Below, piece after piece: positions 45,464-54,277 of a stretch of 64,000 bases of DNA. A program made the translations under genes and the position numbers. Source of the DNA: Sulfurimonas xiamenensis (GTDB lineage Bacteria; Campylobacterota; Campylobacteria; Campylobacterales; Sulfurimonadaceae); assembly GCF_009258045.1 (NCBI RefSeq), contig NZ_CP041166.1, positions 1 to 64,000 on the forward strand, given 5' to 3'. Under the pieces are notes generated by a model, which saw nothing but the letters and a program-made list of their open reading frames with translations, was not told where the DNA came from and did not search any database. The first letter of the stretch is position 1. The number at the start of each line of letters is the position of its first letter.

Positions 45464-45476
45464 AAATTTTATCATA
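45464..45476 (-). promoter_or_regulatory. 13-bp motif shared upstream of both small HEVEH genes
   Basis: TATGATAAAATTT (minus strand) is identical to 51833-51845 at the same place before the other copy. The TAAAAT part lies seven bases before the ATG and could be a -10 element. On the minus strand GATAATTTTATC lies just upstream. Confidence 0.5.
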
Positions 45477-45521
45477 TTTTTGATAAAATTATCAAATTTT
45501 TATATATATTAAAAAATTATA

Positions 45522-46022
45522 TTACTCAAATTTTTTAATGCTCTTATACTTGGAACCTTCGGGGGATAGGCAGTTTTGCATAAGTTCTAAAGTCGTTTCA
45601 ATTTTTCCTATTTTCCTATTTTTATATCTATTTAAAACCTCTTTAAAAGCTTTAGTGTCATCTATTTTTTTCATTCTCATCAGTGTTACATGGGGAGTAA
45701 ACGATGCAGTTGATTTTAGTGGAAAAAGAGTGCAAAGAGATGCATGAAGTTTATCGAGTGCATAGCCTTCAGGTTTAGCATAAAGTATTTTGTTATGAGA
45801 AAAAAAGTCTAAAGATGTCAGAGCTGAAGGTTGTGTTTTTTCGATAGAACGGGGCAGCATGTTTAATAGTTCTTCAATAGTATATATAGTCCCAAAATAA
45901 CAAATTGTTACATGCAAATCTTCATCTCTAGCCCATTTACCTTTTATAATGCCAGAAAATTCTGATTTTAAAGTATCGTAATCATCAAGTTTTGCTTTTA
46001 CAGCCAAAAATAGAGTATTCAT
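45522..46022 (-). CDS. thpR: 2H phosphoesterase, ThpR/2'-5' RNA ligase-like
   Basis: The 166-residue protein has the paired HxT motifs of the 2H phosphoesterase family, HVTICYFG and HVTLMRM, and the typical N-terminus MNTLFLAVKAK. Such enzymes act as RNA 2',3'-cyclic phosphodiesterases. I use the ATG at 46022; a longer frame upstream would run into the divergent gene. TATACT ends seven bases before this ATG and there is no ribosome site, so a leaderless mRNA is predicted. The divergent Mut7-C gene begins 52 bp away with the same arrangement. Confidence 0.85.
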   Translation of the reverse strand: MNTLFLAVKAKLDDYDTLKSEFSGIIKGKWARDEDLHVTICYFGTIYTIEELLNMLPRSIEKTQPSALTSLDFFSHNKILYAKPEGYALDKLHASLCTLFPLKSTASFTPHVTLMRMKKIDDTKAFKEVLNRYKNRKIGKIETTLELMQNCLSPEGSKYKSIKKFE

Positions 46023-46029
46023 AAGAATA

Positions 46030-46067
46030 AGTATAGCATAGTCTGCCGGATTGAGATAGGGTATAAT
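46030..46067. promoter_or_regulatory. Divergent promoters for thpR and the Mut7-C gene
   Basis: On the minus strand TATACT (46030-46035) lies seven bases from the thpR ATG. On the plus strand TATAAT (46062-46067) lies six bases from the Mut7-C ATG. The two hexamers are 26 bp apart, so polymerases would compete. Confidence 0.5.
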
Positions 46068-46073
46068 ATTTGT

Positions 46074-46532
46074 ATGAAAATAGAAAATCCGCCTAAGTTT
46101 ATCGCTGATTGTCATCTTGGAAAACTTACAAAATATCTTAGAATAATGGGTTTTGATACGCTCTATTTTAATACGATTGACGATAATGATCTTATTGAAC
46201 TTGCAAATAGTGAGGATAGGATTATTTTAACGCGTGATAAAGGATTGCATGAACGAACGAAAGCGCCGACTTTTTATCTTGATGCAATAGATAATTTAAA
46301 ACAGCTTCAAGAACTTCAAAGAGAGTTTGGAATAAAAGATTACTCTCTTGTACCCCGCTGCATTGTATGTAATACAGAGTTGCAAAAAGTGCAAAAAAGT
46401 GACATTGAAGCGCAGCTTCCGCCAAAAGTAAAAAAGTATTTTTCAGAGTTTGAAATATGCCCTACATGCAAACGCATATATTGGCATGGGGACCATTACA
46501 AAAGAATGATAGCTACTATTGATTCTATTTAG
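46074..46532 (+). CDS. Mut7-C RNase-fold protein with zinc ribbon
   Basis: The 152-residue protein has a PIN-like N-terminal part (KFIADCHLGKLTKYLRIMGFD with acidic residues D13 and DRIILTRDKGL) and a C-terminal zinc ribbon (CIVCNTE and CPTCKRIYWHGDHY). This is the Mut7-C family, thought to be an RNase. It is divergent from thpR, another RNA-end enzyme, which suggests shared RNA-repair roles (inference). Its -10 element lies six bases before the ATG and no ribosome site is present. Confidence 0.85.
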   Translation: MKIENPPKFIADCHLGKLTKYLRIMGFDTLYFNTIDDNDLIELANSEDRIILTRDKGLHERTKAPTFYLDAIDNLKQLQELQREFGIKDYSLVPRCIVCNTELQKVQKSDIEAQLPPKVKKYFSEFEICPTCKRIYWHGDHYKRMIATIDSI

Positions 46533-46597
46533 AGGATATAGTTTAAATTAAGCTAATACGCATTATCATATGAGTTATTGAAATTAAAGGATTTAAG

Positions 46598-46744
46598 ATG
46601 GTTGATAAGAAAAAAGTTAAAAAAATTGTAAAAAAAGAGCTTAATGCTATGCTCAAAAAAGAGCTCAAACAAGAGATTAAAAAAAATATAAAAGATTTTA
46701 AAAAGAAAGAAAAAGCAGAAAAAAGTTCTAAGAAAAAAAAGTAA
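46598..46744 (+). CDS. Lysine-rich 48-residue small protein
   Basis: This short frame encodes 48 residues, 22 of them Lys, starting MVDKKKVKKIVKKEL. The spaced Ile, Val, Leu and Phe residues between Lys/Glu pairs give a long amphipathic helix. AAAGGATTTAAG supplies a good ribosome site. The stop is followed by AGAGGTG and the P-type ATPase 36 bp later. It may be a nucleic-acid- or membrane-associated peptide. I do not know a family. The codon start, ribosome site and clean frame make it a likely real gene. Confidence 0.65.
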   Translation: MVDKKKVKKIVKKELNAMLKKELKQEIKKNIKDFKKKEKAEKSSKKKK

Positions 46745-46779
46745 AGAGGTGTGTTTACCTTTTTTATAAATAGTATTTT

Positions 46780-49362
46780 ATGTTTCACACAAAAAGCATA
46801 GAAGAGACTCTTGAAGATTTAGAGTGTAGTGTTGATGGCCTCAGCAAAGAAGAGGCTCGCTCTCGTACAAAGCATTATGGAAAAAATGTTTTAGCAGAGG
46901 GTAAAAAACGCACCCTGCTTAATATATTTATTGAGCAGTTTAAGAGTCCTGTTATCTATGTTTTACTTATAGCTACTGTTATATCGCTGGTCATCAAGGA
47001 GTTTAGTGATGCCGGTTTTATTATGGCGGCACTTCTCGTGAACGCCGTAGTCGGAACTTATCAAGAGTATAATGCCGGCGAGAGAGCTGACGCTCTGAAA
47101 AAAGTAATCAAGACTTATGCAAATGTCTTAAGAGATGGCAAAAAAGTTGAGATACTAAGCGAAGATGTCACTCTCGGCGATATAGTATTTTTCGAATCAG
47201 GTGTAAAAGTTCCTGCTGATATACGCCTTATAGAAGCAAATGATCTGCAAGTAAACGAATCGCTTCTTACCGGCGAATCTATCGAAGTAAGTAAAAATCC
47301 GCAATATATATCCAAAGATGAAAATGAACCAATAGGCGAGAGAAAAAACATGCTCTATGGCGGCTCTTTAGTTACAAAAGGGCGGGCAATCGGAGTTGTG
47401 GTGGCAATAGCCGAGATGACGGAAGTCGGTAAAATAGCCTCTCTTTTAGCAGAGGTAAAGATTGCAAAACCACCGCTAATGCTGCGCATGGAGAAGTTCT
47501 CTTTCAACATTTCCAAAATCATAAGCGGTGTCGCGCTGCTTATCATTATGCTCGGCGTTTATCAGGATATGCCGCTAAAAGATATCTTTTTCCTCACAGT
47601 AGCTCTTGCGGTATCTGCTATTCCGGAGGGGCTCCCCGTTGCTATTACAGTTGCACTGAGCGTCGCAAGCAGTGTTATGAGTAAGAGAAATGTCATTGTA
47701 CGCAAGCTATCTGCTATTGAGGGGCTTGGTTCATGTACATTTATAGCAAGCGACAAGACCGGAACGATGACGCAAAACCGCCTAAGCGTTGAGCACTTTA
47801 TCAGTCCCGATAAAACATATAACAGCAGTGAGGCAGTAGATGAGCATGTAGTTCTGAGTGCTCTTTTGTGTAATGAGTCAACTCATCGAAAAGAGGGTGA
47901 TGAGTTTGTTTTCTTAGGCGATCAGGTAGATATAGCTTTAGCTAGGTATGCACTTGCTATTAATGAGACTCTTGTTAAAAAGTATGAAAAAGCAAAAGCA
48001 ATCGCACTAACTCCTTATGAACCGGTCAATAAGTATTCAGCAGCAAGTTATGAGATTGAGGGCAAAAAAGTTGATTTTATCAAAGGCTCACCGGAGGTTA
48101 TACTTGCAAAAAGCACACTTGGCGAGGATGAAAAAGAGTACACTTTAAAACAGGTTGATGAGTGGGCTGCTAACGGATTTAGAAATATAGCTTTGGCATA
48201 CAGAATTAACGATAATAGCGCTATTGCGGAGGATGGATACACCTATCTTGGATTTGCAGCTATAACAGATCCTCTTAGAGAAGGGGTCAAAGAGGCTCTT
48301 CGCACTGCAGAAGAGGCGGGAATTGAAGTAGTTATGGTAACGGGTGATCATCCAAACACCGCATTTTATATAGCAAGAGAACTCGGCATCGCCATAAGCA
48401 AAGATGAGATAATAGACGGAGTGGCAATCGCTCATTGGATGGAGCGTGGAGCGCCAAAAGAGGAGATTGCTCATAAGCGTGTTTTTGCGAGAGTTTCTCC
48501 TCAGCAAAAACAGCTTATAGTAAAAACATTTCAAGAACTCGGTCACTTTGTGGCAGTTACGGGAGACGGTGTCAATGACGCGCCTGCACTCAAGTTTGCA
48601 AACATCGGTATAGCTATGGGTAAAAGCGGTACAGATGTTGCGCGCGAATCAAGCGACCTGATACTAACGGATGACCACTTCGGCTCCATCGTAAACGGTG
48701 TAGAAGAGGGGCGCGTAGCGTATGACAATATCCGCAAAGTCATCCATCTTCTTATAGCTACAGGATTTGCCGAGATAGTGCTTGTGCTTCTCTCAATCAT
48801 ATTTTTTATACCTATTCCGCTTCTGCCTGTGCAGATACTCTGGCTTAACCTTGTTGCAAACGGCATACAAGATGTAGCACTGGCTGTGGAAAAAGCGGAA
48901 CCCGGAGTGCTAAAACGCAAGCCGCGCGATCCCAAAGAGCCTATATTTAACAAAACCATGATTAGCAGAGTAGTTGTAGGCGGTTTATACATGGGCATCT
49001 CGGCATTTGCTCTTTTTTATACGCTGCTTGAGTTTGGATATCAAGAGGAAGCGGCAAGAAATATTACACTGCTTATGATGGTGCTCTTTGAGAATGTACA
49101 TACTTTTAATTCACGCAGTGAAAACAGCTCCATCTTTAAAATCAATCATGCCAGAAATATGCTTTTATGGATATCTGTTATCTCTGCACAGGGTATTCAT
49201 ATGATAGCTATGTATACACCTTTTATGCAGCCTATACTTAGCGTTGAGCCGGTTAGTTTGCAAATGTGGGCGACACTCCTTTTTATAGCTTTAACACTCA
49301 CGGTGGTTATGGAGTTAGAGAAATTTTTCAGAGTCAAATTAACAGCGTCTAAAAGCTGTTAA
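46780..49362 (+). CDS. P-type cation-transporting ATPase (P2, Ca2+/Na+-like)
   Basis: The 860-residue pump has the P-type order: an N-terminal cation-ATPase domain (DLECSVDGLSKEEARSRTKH), the actuator motif LLTGESIEV, the M4 PEGLP motif (VSAIPEGLPVAI), the phosphorylated Asp in SDKTGTMTQN, KGSPE in the nucleotide domain and VTGDGVNDAPALK. PEGLP and length fit P2 ATPases (SERCA/PMA1-like), so Ca2+ or a related cation is likely. It follows the lysine-rich small gene and is convergent with the TonB receptor gene 4 bp away. There is no clear ribosome site at the ATG. Confidence 0.92.
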   Translation: MFHTKSIEETLEDLECSVDGLSKEEARSRTKHYGKNVLAEGKKRTLLNIFIEQFKSPVIYVLLIATVISLVIKEFSDAGFIMAALLVNAVVGTYQEYNAGERADALKKVIKTYANVLRDGKKVEILSEDVTLGDIVFFESGVKVPADIRLIEANDLQVNESLLTGESIEVSKNPQYISKDENEPIGERKNMLYGGSLVTKGRAIGVVVAIAEMTEVGKIASLLAEVKIAKPPLMLRMEKFSFNISKIISGVALLIIMLGVYQDMPLKDIFFLTVALAVSAIPEGLPVAITVALSVASSVMSKRNVIVRKLSAIEGLGSCTFIASDKTGTMTQNRLSVEHFISPDKTYNSSEAVDEHVVLSALLCNESTHRKEGDEFVFLGDQVDIALARYALAINETLVKKYEKAKAIALTPYEPVNKYSAASYEIEGKKVDFIKGSPEVILAKSTLGEDEKEYTLKQVDEWAANGFRNIALAYRINDNSAIAEDGYTYLGFAAITDPLREGVKEALRTAEEAGIEVVMVTGDHPNTAFYIARELGIAISKDEIIDGVAIAHWMERGAPKEEIAHKRVFARVSPQQKQLIVKTFQELGHFVAVTGDGVNDAPALKFANIGIAMGKSGTDVARESSDLILTDDHFGSIVNGVEEGRVAYDNIRKVIHLLIATGFAEIVLVLLSIIFFIPIPLLPVQILWLNLVANGIQDVALAVEKAEPGVLKRKPRDPKEPIFNKTMISRVVVGGLYMGISAFALFYTLLEFGYQEEAARNITLLMMVLFENVHTFNSRSENSSIFKINHARNMLLWISVISAQGIHMIAMYTPFMQPILSVEPVSLQMWATLLFIALTLTVVMELEKFFRVKLTASKSC

Positions 49363-49366
49363 TTTT

Positions 49367-51505
49367 TCAACTCTCAAAAGGCACTCTAAGGGAAAATGAG
49401 ATATTTCTTCCCATGCCAAGAGCATATCCTTTGTATGTGTCTAAAAAGTCTCTATACTCTTTATCAAAGAGATTGGATATTTTGATGCTCAATTGTGGCT
49501 TATATTCAAATATATCAATATCAGATGTGTATCCAACTCCCCATAATGAGTAGCTTTGTGTATCGGCTGTTCCAAATGGAGTGTTGTTGTACTGCGCAAA
49601 TGGTTCATATGCGCCACCTACTTGCTGATCATCAATATATTTATAATCTATAAAGAGAGTTGAGTTTTGCATCGCTCCTAAATTTCCAAGATTTTGATAA
49701 ATTGCCAGTTTTAGGTTGTTTGCAGGAATGAGAGGCAGACTTCTATCGTTTTTCGTGTCACGCCCCTTTATAACCTCAAAAGTTCCCGTTGCGCGTGTTT
49801 TATCGCTTAGCATTGTATCAACTGAAAACTCAATACCTTGCATTGTCGCATCAGTCTGCTCATTTTTCATCTCAGGAAGTGTCATGCTCCCAACCGTTAC
49901 GCTATTTCCGGTATTTTGCAAAAAGATATAGTTGTCTATATAGGTATGATAGAGAGCTATGCTTGCTTTTGTCTTTTCATCTTTATATCGCAGCGCTATA
50001 TCAGCGCCCATACTTATCTCCTCTTCAAGGTTTGGGTTTCCAAGCTGATATGCTTGTACGCCTCCGTGAACCCCGCCCGCATAGAGCTCAAAAATGCTAG
50101 GCGCCCGAAAACCTCTGCTTATATTTACCGCGATATTGAAGTTTGTGTTAAGCTTGTATGTGGCTCCTATAGATCCCGCAATGGCAGAAAATTTTTTGCT
50201 GTTGTTTGACGCATCAAAGATACCGCTGGCAACAAAAGGTGCATTATTTCCATCTGTTGGCGCATTTATCTCGATTTTGCTGTATCTTAGGCCGCCTTGA
50301 AAAATCCACTCTCCAATATCCGCCTCTTCAAAAATATAGAGCCCTAAACCTTTCTCTTTTGCGCTTGGTGAGAGTTTTCCGCTCTTTAGCGTTTGATCTT
50401 TATCATATCCCTCTATGCCTATTTCACCATCAAAAATGGAAAATATCGGATGTATAAAAGCTAGTTTTGCATCTGTTCTATCTACATTTAAATCAACATA
50501 CGCATTTGTTCCTTTTACGCTCTCCATAATCTCATACGGTGTATTTGTAGCTGCTTCTCTGGTGTTGATGGTGTGGGATATCATCGGTTTTATAATCCAC
50601 TCGCCCGCAAAAATTTCGGCTTTTAGCTGTGTTTCATTGTTAGAGAGATCCTGTCCCGCGGAGGATACAGGAGTTAAATCAGGTAGATGCCCTAAAAAGT
50701 TCTGGTAACTTTGCCAATAGGTGTGCCCAAGCGATACTTCACCCCACTCATCTCTATATCCCAGAGCTATATATGCCGATGTGTTTTCAAAGTTTGTATA
50801 GGGGAGTTCACCTGAGAAAAGCGGAAGCGTACCGGCAGGATCTCCGCTTTTATAGGTAGGGCTTGAAGCTGTTTTATAATTGTCGGCTTCTCTTTTTGAG
50901 ACTCCTACATTAAGACCAAACTTACCTTTTGCCATTTGTGCTTTTACGCTGCTCATCCACTCATTGTTGTTTGTGTTGTATTCACCGGCTAGTTCGCCTT
51001 TATACACTACGGAATCATCTGATGTGGAAAGTAGTTCCGGCGACAGTACATTTACGACTCCTCCTAGAGCGTCAGAGCCGTAAAGAACTCCTTGTGCACC
51101 GCGGATAACTTCTATATTTTGAGCGAAAAACGGATCAATGTTTGCCAAATGGCGGATTCCGTAAGTTTGAAAATCTGTAGCACTGCCGTTTGAGACTATT
51201 TTTACTCTCTCTCCGCTCATGCCGCGAATCACCGGTTTGCCCGATTGAGAACCTGTAGCAATGTTATTTACTCCCGGAATGTCTTCTAAAATTTTTCCAA
51301 GAGAAGCAGTAGATTTTTTTGTTATTTCATTGGAGCTAATAGCATCTATTTGAGCAGGAACTTCAAAAGTTTCATGTTCGTGAATAGGTGAAGCGGACAC
51401 GGTAAGCGCGTCTAAAGAGATAGATTGTGTATCACTGCTGTCTGCATATAGAGATATTGCTGAGAATAAAGCAAGTAGCAGCGAGTTGTGTAAAGTTTTA
51501 TGCAT
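49367..51505 (-). CDS. TonB-dependent outer-membrane receptor, metal-type
   Basis: The 712-residue receptor has a signal peptide (about 1-21), a TonB-box-like stretch (LDALTVSASP), and a plug domain with LGKILEDIPGVNNI, SGKPVIRGMSGERVKIVSNG and GVLYGSDALGGVVNV. The barrel ends NISFSLRVPFES. The motif set (RGMSG, GSDALGG) is that of ZnuD/BtuB-like receptors, and the SPIHEHETFEVPAQ segment has local His residues. Zinc or copper complexes are plausible. GGAT lies before the ATG. A small HEVEH protein gene is directly upstream, 56 bp away, the same pattern as at 45 kb. Confidence 0.86.
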   Translation of the reverse strand: MHKTLHNSLLLALFSAISLYADSSDTQSISLDALTVSASPIHEHETFEVPAQIDAISSNEITKKSTASLGKILEDIPGVNNIATGSQSGKPVIRGMSGERVKIVSNGSATDFQTYGIRHLANIDPFFAQNIEVIRGAQGVLYGSDALGGVVNVLSPELLSTSDDSVVYKGELAGEYNTNNNEWMSSVKAQMAKGKFGLNVGVSKREADNYKTASSPTYKSGDPAGTLPLFSGELPYTNFENTSAYIALGYRDEWGEVSLGHTYWQSYQNFLGHLPDLTPVSSAGQDLSNNETQLKAEIFAGEWIIKPMISHTINTREAATNTPYEIMESVKGTNAYVDLNVDRTDAKLAFIHPIFSIFDGEIGIEGYDKDQTLKSGKLSPSAKEKGLGLYIFEEADIGEWIFQGGLRYSKIEINAPTDGNNAPFVASGIFDASNNSKKFSAIAGSIGATYKLNTNFNIAVNISRGFRAPSIFELYAGGVHGGVQAYQLGNPNLEEEISMGADIALRYKDEKTKASIALYHTYIDNYIFLQNTGNSVTVGSMTLPEMKNEQTDATMQGIEFSVDTMLSDKTRATGTFEVIKGRDTKNDRSLPLIPANNLKLAIYQNLGNLGAMQNSTLFIDYKYIDDQQVGGAYEPFAQYNNTPFGTADTQSYSLWGVGYTSDIDIFEYKPQLSIKISNLFDKEYRDFLDTYKGYALGMGRNISFSLRVPFES

Positions 51506-51560
51506 ATTTTTATCCTAAAATATATATTTTTAATTTTTTGTGCTGATAATTTTTTTTGTT

Positions 51561-51827
51561 TTAGGATATTTTAGGAGGTGCGCGGTTTTGATATGTTGCT
51601 GTTTTTATATATAAATAGGAGAGAAGAGTGTTTTGTATAATTTTTTCAAAATGAAAAACTTCTATCTCCGCAGCAAATTCAACAGCATCTGCAGACACCA
51701 GATTTTGACTTACTGTACATATAAAGCATGAAGAGTCATCATGATGCTTTATATGCTCTACTTCATGTATAGAAGCAAAACTCGCGGCAATAAAAAAGAG
51801 CAGAGATAGAATTAGATGCAGTTTCAT
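51561..51827 (-). CDS. Small secreted His/Cys protein, HEVEH/NRAPP family (copy B)
   Basis: The 88-residue paralogue of copy A has a signal peptide (about 1-18), the cluster HEVEHIKHHDDSSCFICTVS, and QNRAPPK at the end. Most conserved between the copies are HEVEHI, the CxICTVSQNL string, FHFEKI and NRAPP. Here the His count is higher (KHHDD). It starts 20 bp after ppsA and 56 bp before the TonB receptor gene. The identical 13-bp motif lies before its ATG, and there is no ribosome site. A linked metal-uptake role is inferred. Confidence 0.72.
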   Translation of the reverse strand: MKLHLILSLLFFIAASFASIHEVEHIKHHDDSSCFICTVSQNLVSADAVEFAAEIEVFHFEKIIQNTLLSYLYIKTATYQNRAPPKIS

Positions 51828-51832
51828 TAGTG

Positions 51833-51845
51833 AAATTTTATCATA
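51833..51845 (-). promoter_or_regulatory. 13-bp motif shared with the copy A gene
   Basis: TATGATAAAATTT on the minus strand, same distance to the ATG as at 45464-45476. TAAAAT may serve as a -10 element directly at the gene start. Confidence 0.5.
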
Positions 51846-51847
51846 AA

Positions 51848-54223
51848 TTATCTGTTTTCTAAATCAGTTACAACCTGACGCATTTTAAAAAGCGAATCTG
51901 GATTAAGAGAGATGGAGTCTATGCCCTCTTGTACCAAAAACTGTGTAATTTCAGGGTAATCTGATGGCGCCTGCCCGCAGATGCCTATATATTTGCCTCT
52001 CTCCTTGCATGCTTTTATTGCCATCTGAAGCATTCTTTTTACTGCCTCATTTCTCTCATCAAAGATATGAGAAATTTTTGCACTCTCTCTGTCAACGCCA
52101 AGCGTAAGCTGTGTCAAGTCGTTTGAACCTATGGAGTAGCCGTCAAAAACTTCTAAAAATTTATCGGCTAAAATAACATTTGCTGGTATTTCGCACATTG
52201 CGTATATTTCAAGCCCGTTTTCGCCTTGATGCAACTCTTTTTTATTTATAATTTCTATAACTTTTTTGCCCTCTTCAGGTGTGCGCACAAATGGAATCAT
52301 TATTTTAATATTCTCAAGCCCCATCTCATCACGCACTCTCTTTAGCGCTTCGCACTCCCACTCAAAGGCTTCGCGGTAACTTTCGTCATAGTATCGGCTG
52401 GCACCTCTAAAGCCTATCATCGGATTTTCTTCAACGGCTTCATACTTTAGACCGCCTAACATATTGCGGTATTCGTTGCTTTTAAAGTCGCTTGTTCTTA
52501 TAATTACAGGTTTTGGGTAAAAAGCCGCTGCAATCATCCCAATGCCTTCACTCAATTTTTGCAAAAAGAACTCTTTTGTATCGGTACAAGGAGTCATAAG
52601 TGAGTGAATCTCCTCTTCATCTTTAACTTTTTGGTTCTTGTGCATAGCAACAAGAGCCATTGGATGAGCTTTGATGGAGTTACTCATAATAAACTCCATC
52701 CTTGCAAGCCCGACACCGTCATTTGGAAGTTTTGCAAAGTGAAAAGCTTCGGCAGGATTTCCTACATTTACATAGAGTTTGGTTTTAGTAGGTTTGAGAT
52801 TTTTTATATCCAATGTTTTAACAGAGAAGGGAATCTCACCCTCATAAACATACCCCTCGTCGCCCTGCGCACAGCTAACAGTAACTTTTTGCCTATCACG
52901 CAGCACTTCAGTAGCATTCGTACATCCGACAACAGCAGGAACGCCTATCTCTCTTGCTACGATAGCCGCATGACATGTGCGGCTTCCGCGGTTAGTGATT
53001 ACGGCAGAGGCTTTTTTCATGATGGGTTCCCAGTCGGGATTTGTAGAGTCTGCAACTAAAATATCACCATCATTAAAGCGTTGAAATTCAGATGTTTTGT
53101 TTATAATACTTACTTTTCCGCTGCCTATTTTATCGCCGATTGCTCGTCCTGATGTTAAAATTTTTGCATCTTTGATACCATCAAGCGAGTAGCGCCGGCT
53201 TGTCATACTTTTGTTTTCTCTGTTTTTTACAGTTTCAGGTCTTGCCTGAACGATGTAGAGTTTGCCATCATCCCCATCTTTTGCCCACTCAATATCCATA
53301 GGCCGGTTGTAAAGATTTTCTATAATAACGGCTATTTTTGCCAATTCAATAACCTCATTATCAGTTATAGAGAAACTGTTTTGCTCCTCTTTTGTAGTGG
53401 CAATATCTATAGTGCGTGATTTTTCATCGTAAAGCATCTTCTCTTTTTTGCTTCCCAAAGAGCGTTTGATTATGGCTTTTTTACCCTCTTTGAGCGTAGG
53501 TTTAAAGATAAAAAACTCATCCGCATTGACGCGTCCGCTCACCACATTTTCGCCCAGACCCCAGATGGAGTTTATAAGTATAAGATTTTCAGATCCGCTC
53601 TCCGTATCAATGCTAAACATAATTCCGCTTGATGAGATATCGCTTCGCACCATCTTCTGCACACCGACTGATAGAGCTACTTTGAAGTGGTCAAATCCTC
53701 GGCTTGTGCGGTAGCTGATGGCTCTGTCGGTAAAGAGTGAAGCAAAACATTTTAAAACGCACTCAAGAAGTTCCTCTTTTGTGCTTACATTTAAAAAAGT
53801 CTCTTGTTGCCCTGCAAAAGAGGCGTCAGGCAGATCTTCCGCTGTTCCCGATGATCGCACAGCCACATCAACAGCATTTTTTTTATATTCACCAGAGAGA
53901 GTTTTATATGCTTCAATAAGTTCATCTGCGAGCACCTTTGGAAGATGAGAGTTTAAGATAAGAGTACGCACCTTTAGTCCGCGCTCTTGAAGATTGTTTG
54001 TGTCATTTATGTTTAAATCACTCAAAATAGAGGCTATCTTGTTTTTTATTCCGTTTTCTTCTAGAAGCAGCCAGTAGGCATCGCTTGTTGTCGCGAAGCC
54101 GTTTGGAATATTTACCCCTTTTGGAGTAAGATTTTGGTACATCTCCCCAAGTGAAGCATTTTTGCCGCCAACGATTGAAATATCATCAATATTTAGTTCA
54201 TTAAAAAATCGTATATATTTCAT
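51848..54223 (-). CDS. ppsA: Phosphoenolpyruvate synthase
   Basis: PpsA converts pyruvate and ATP to phosphoenolpyruvate, AMP and phosphate. The 791-residue protein has the N-terminal ATP-binding domain ([35 protein letters not shown]), the swivelling phosphohistidine [22 protein letters not shown] and the C-terminal PEP/pyruvate barrel with [29 protein letters not shown] and [21 protein letters not shown] lies upstream of the ATG. It directly follows pyruvate kinase in the same direction, so the two opposed PEP/pyruvate enzymes are neighbours. An autotroph needs PpsA for gluconeogenesis from acetyl-CoA-derived pyruvate. Confidence 0.96.
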   Translation of the reverse strand: MKYIRFFNELNIDDISIVGGKNASLGEMYQNLTPKGVNIPNGFATTSDAYWLLLEENGIKNKIASILSDLNINDTNNLQERGLKVRTLILNSHLPKVLADELIEAYKTLSGEYKKNAVDVAVRSSGTAEDLPDASFAGQQETFLNVSTKEELLECVLKCFASLFTDRAISYRTSRGFDHFKVALSVGVQKMVRSDISSSGIMFSIDTESGSENLILINSIWGLGENVVSGRVNADEFFIFKPTLKEGKKAIIKRSLGSKKEKMLYDEKSRTIDIATTKEEQNSFSITDNEVIELAKIAVIIENLYNRPMDIEWAKDGDDGKLYIVQARPETVKNRENKSMTSRRYSLDGIKDAKILTSGRAIGDKIGSGKVSIINKTSEFQRFNDGDILVADSTNPDWEPIMKKASAVITNRGSRTCHAAIVAREIGVPAVVGCTNATEVLRDRQKVTVSCAQGDEGYVYEGEIPFSVKTLDIKNLKPTKTKLYVNVGNPAEAFHFAKLPNDGVGLARMEFIMSNSIKAHPMALVAMHKNQKVKDEEEIHSLMTPCTDTKEFFLQKLSEGIGMIAAAFYPKPVIIRTSDFKSNEYRNMLGGLKYEAVEENPMIGFRGASRYYDESYREAFEWECEALKRVRDEMGLENIKIMIPFVRTPEEGKKVIEIINKKELHQGENGLEIYAMCEIPANVILADKFLEVFDGYSIGSNDLTQLTLGVDRESAKISHIFDERNEAVKRMLQMAIKACKERGKYIGICGQAPSDYPEITQFLVQEGIDSISLNPDSLFKMRQVVTDLENR

Positions 54224-54277
54224 AAAATAACCTTTTTGTAAAAATTATATATTTATAGTAGCATAAATATATATTTA

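Noticed and set aside
48543-48998. 151-codon antisense frame within the P-type ATPase gene
   Set aside because: No start signal or family; the sense strand encodes the conserved hinge and transmembrane segments of the pump.
52604-53059. 151-codon frame antisense to ppsA
   Set aside because: Lies over the conserved phosphohistidine domain of ppsA and gives no sensible protein.
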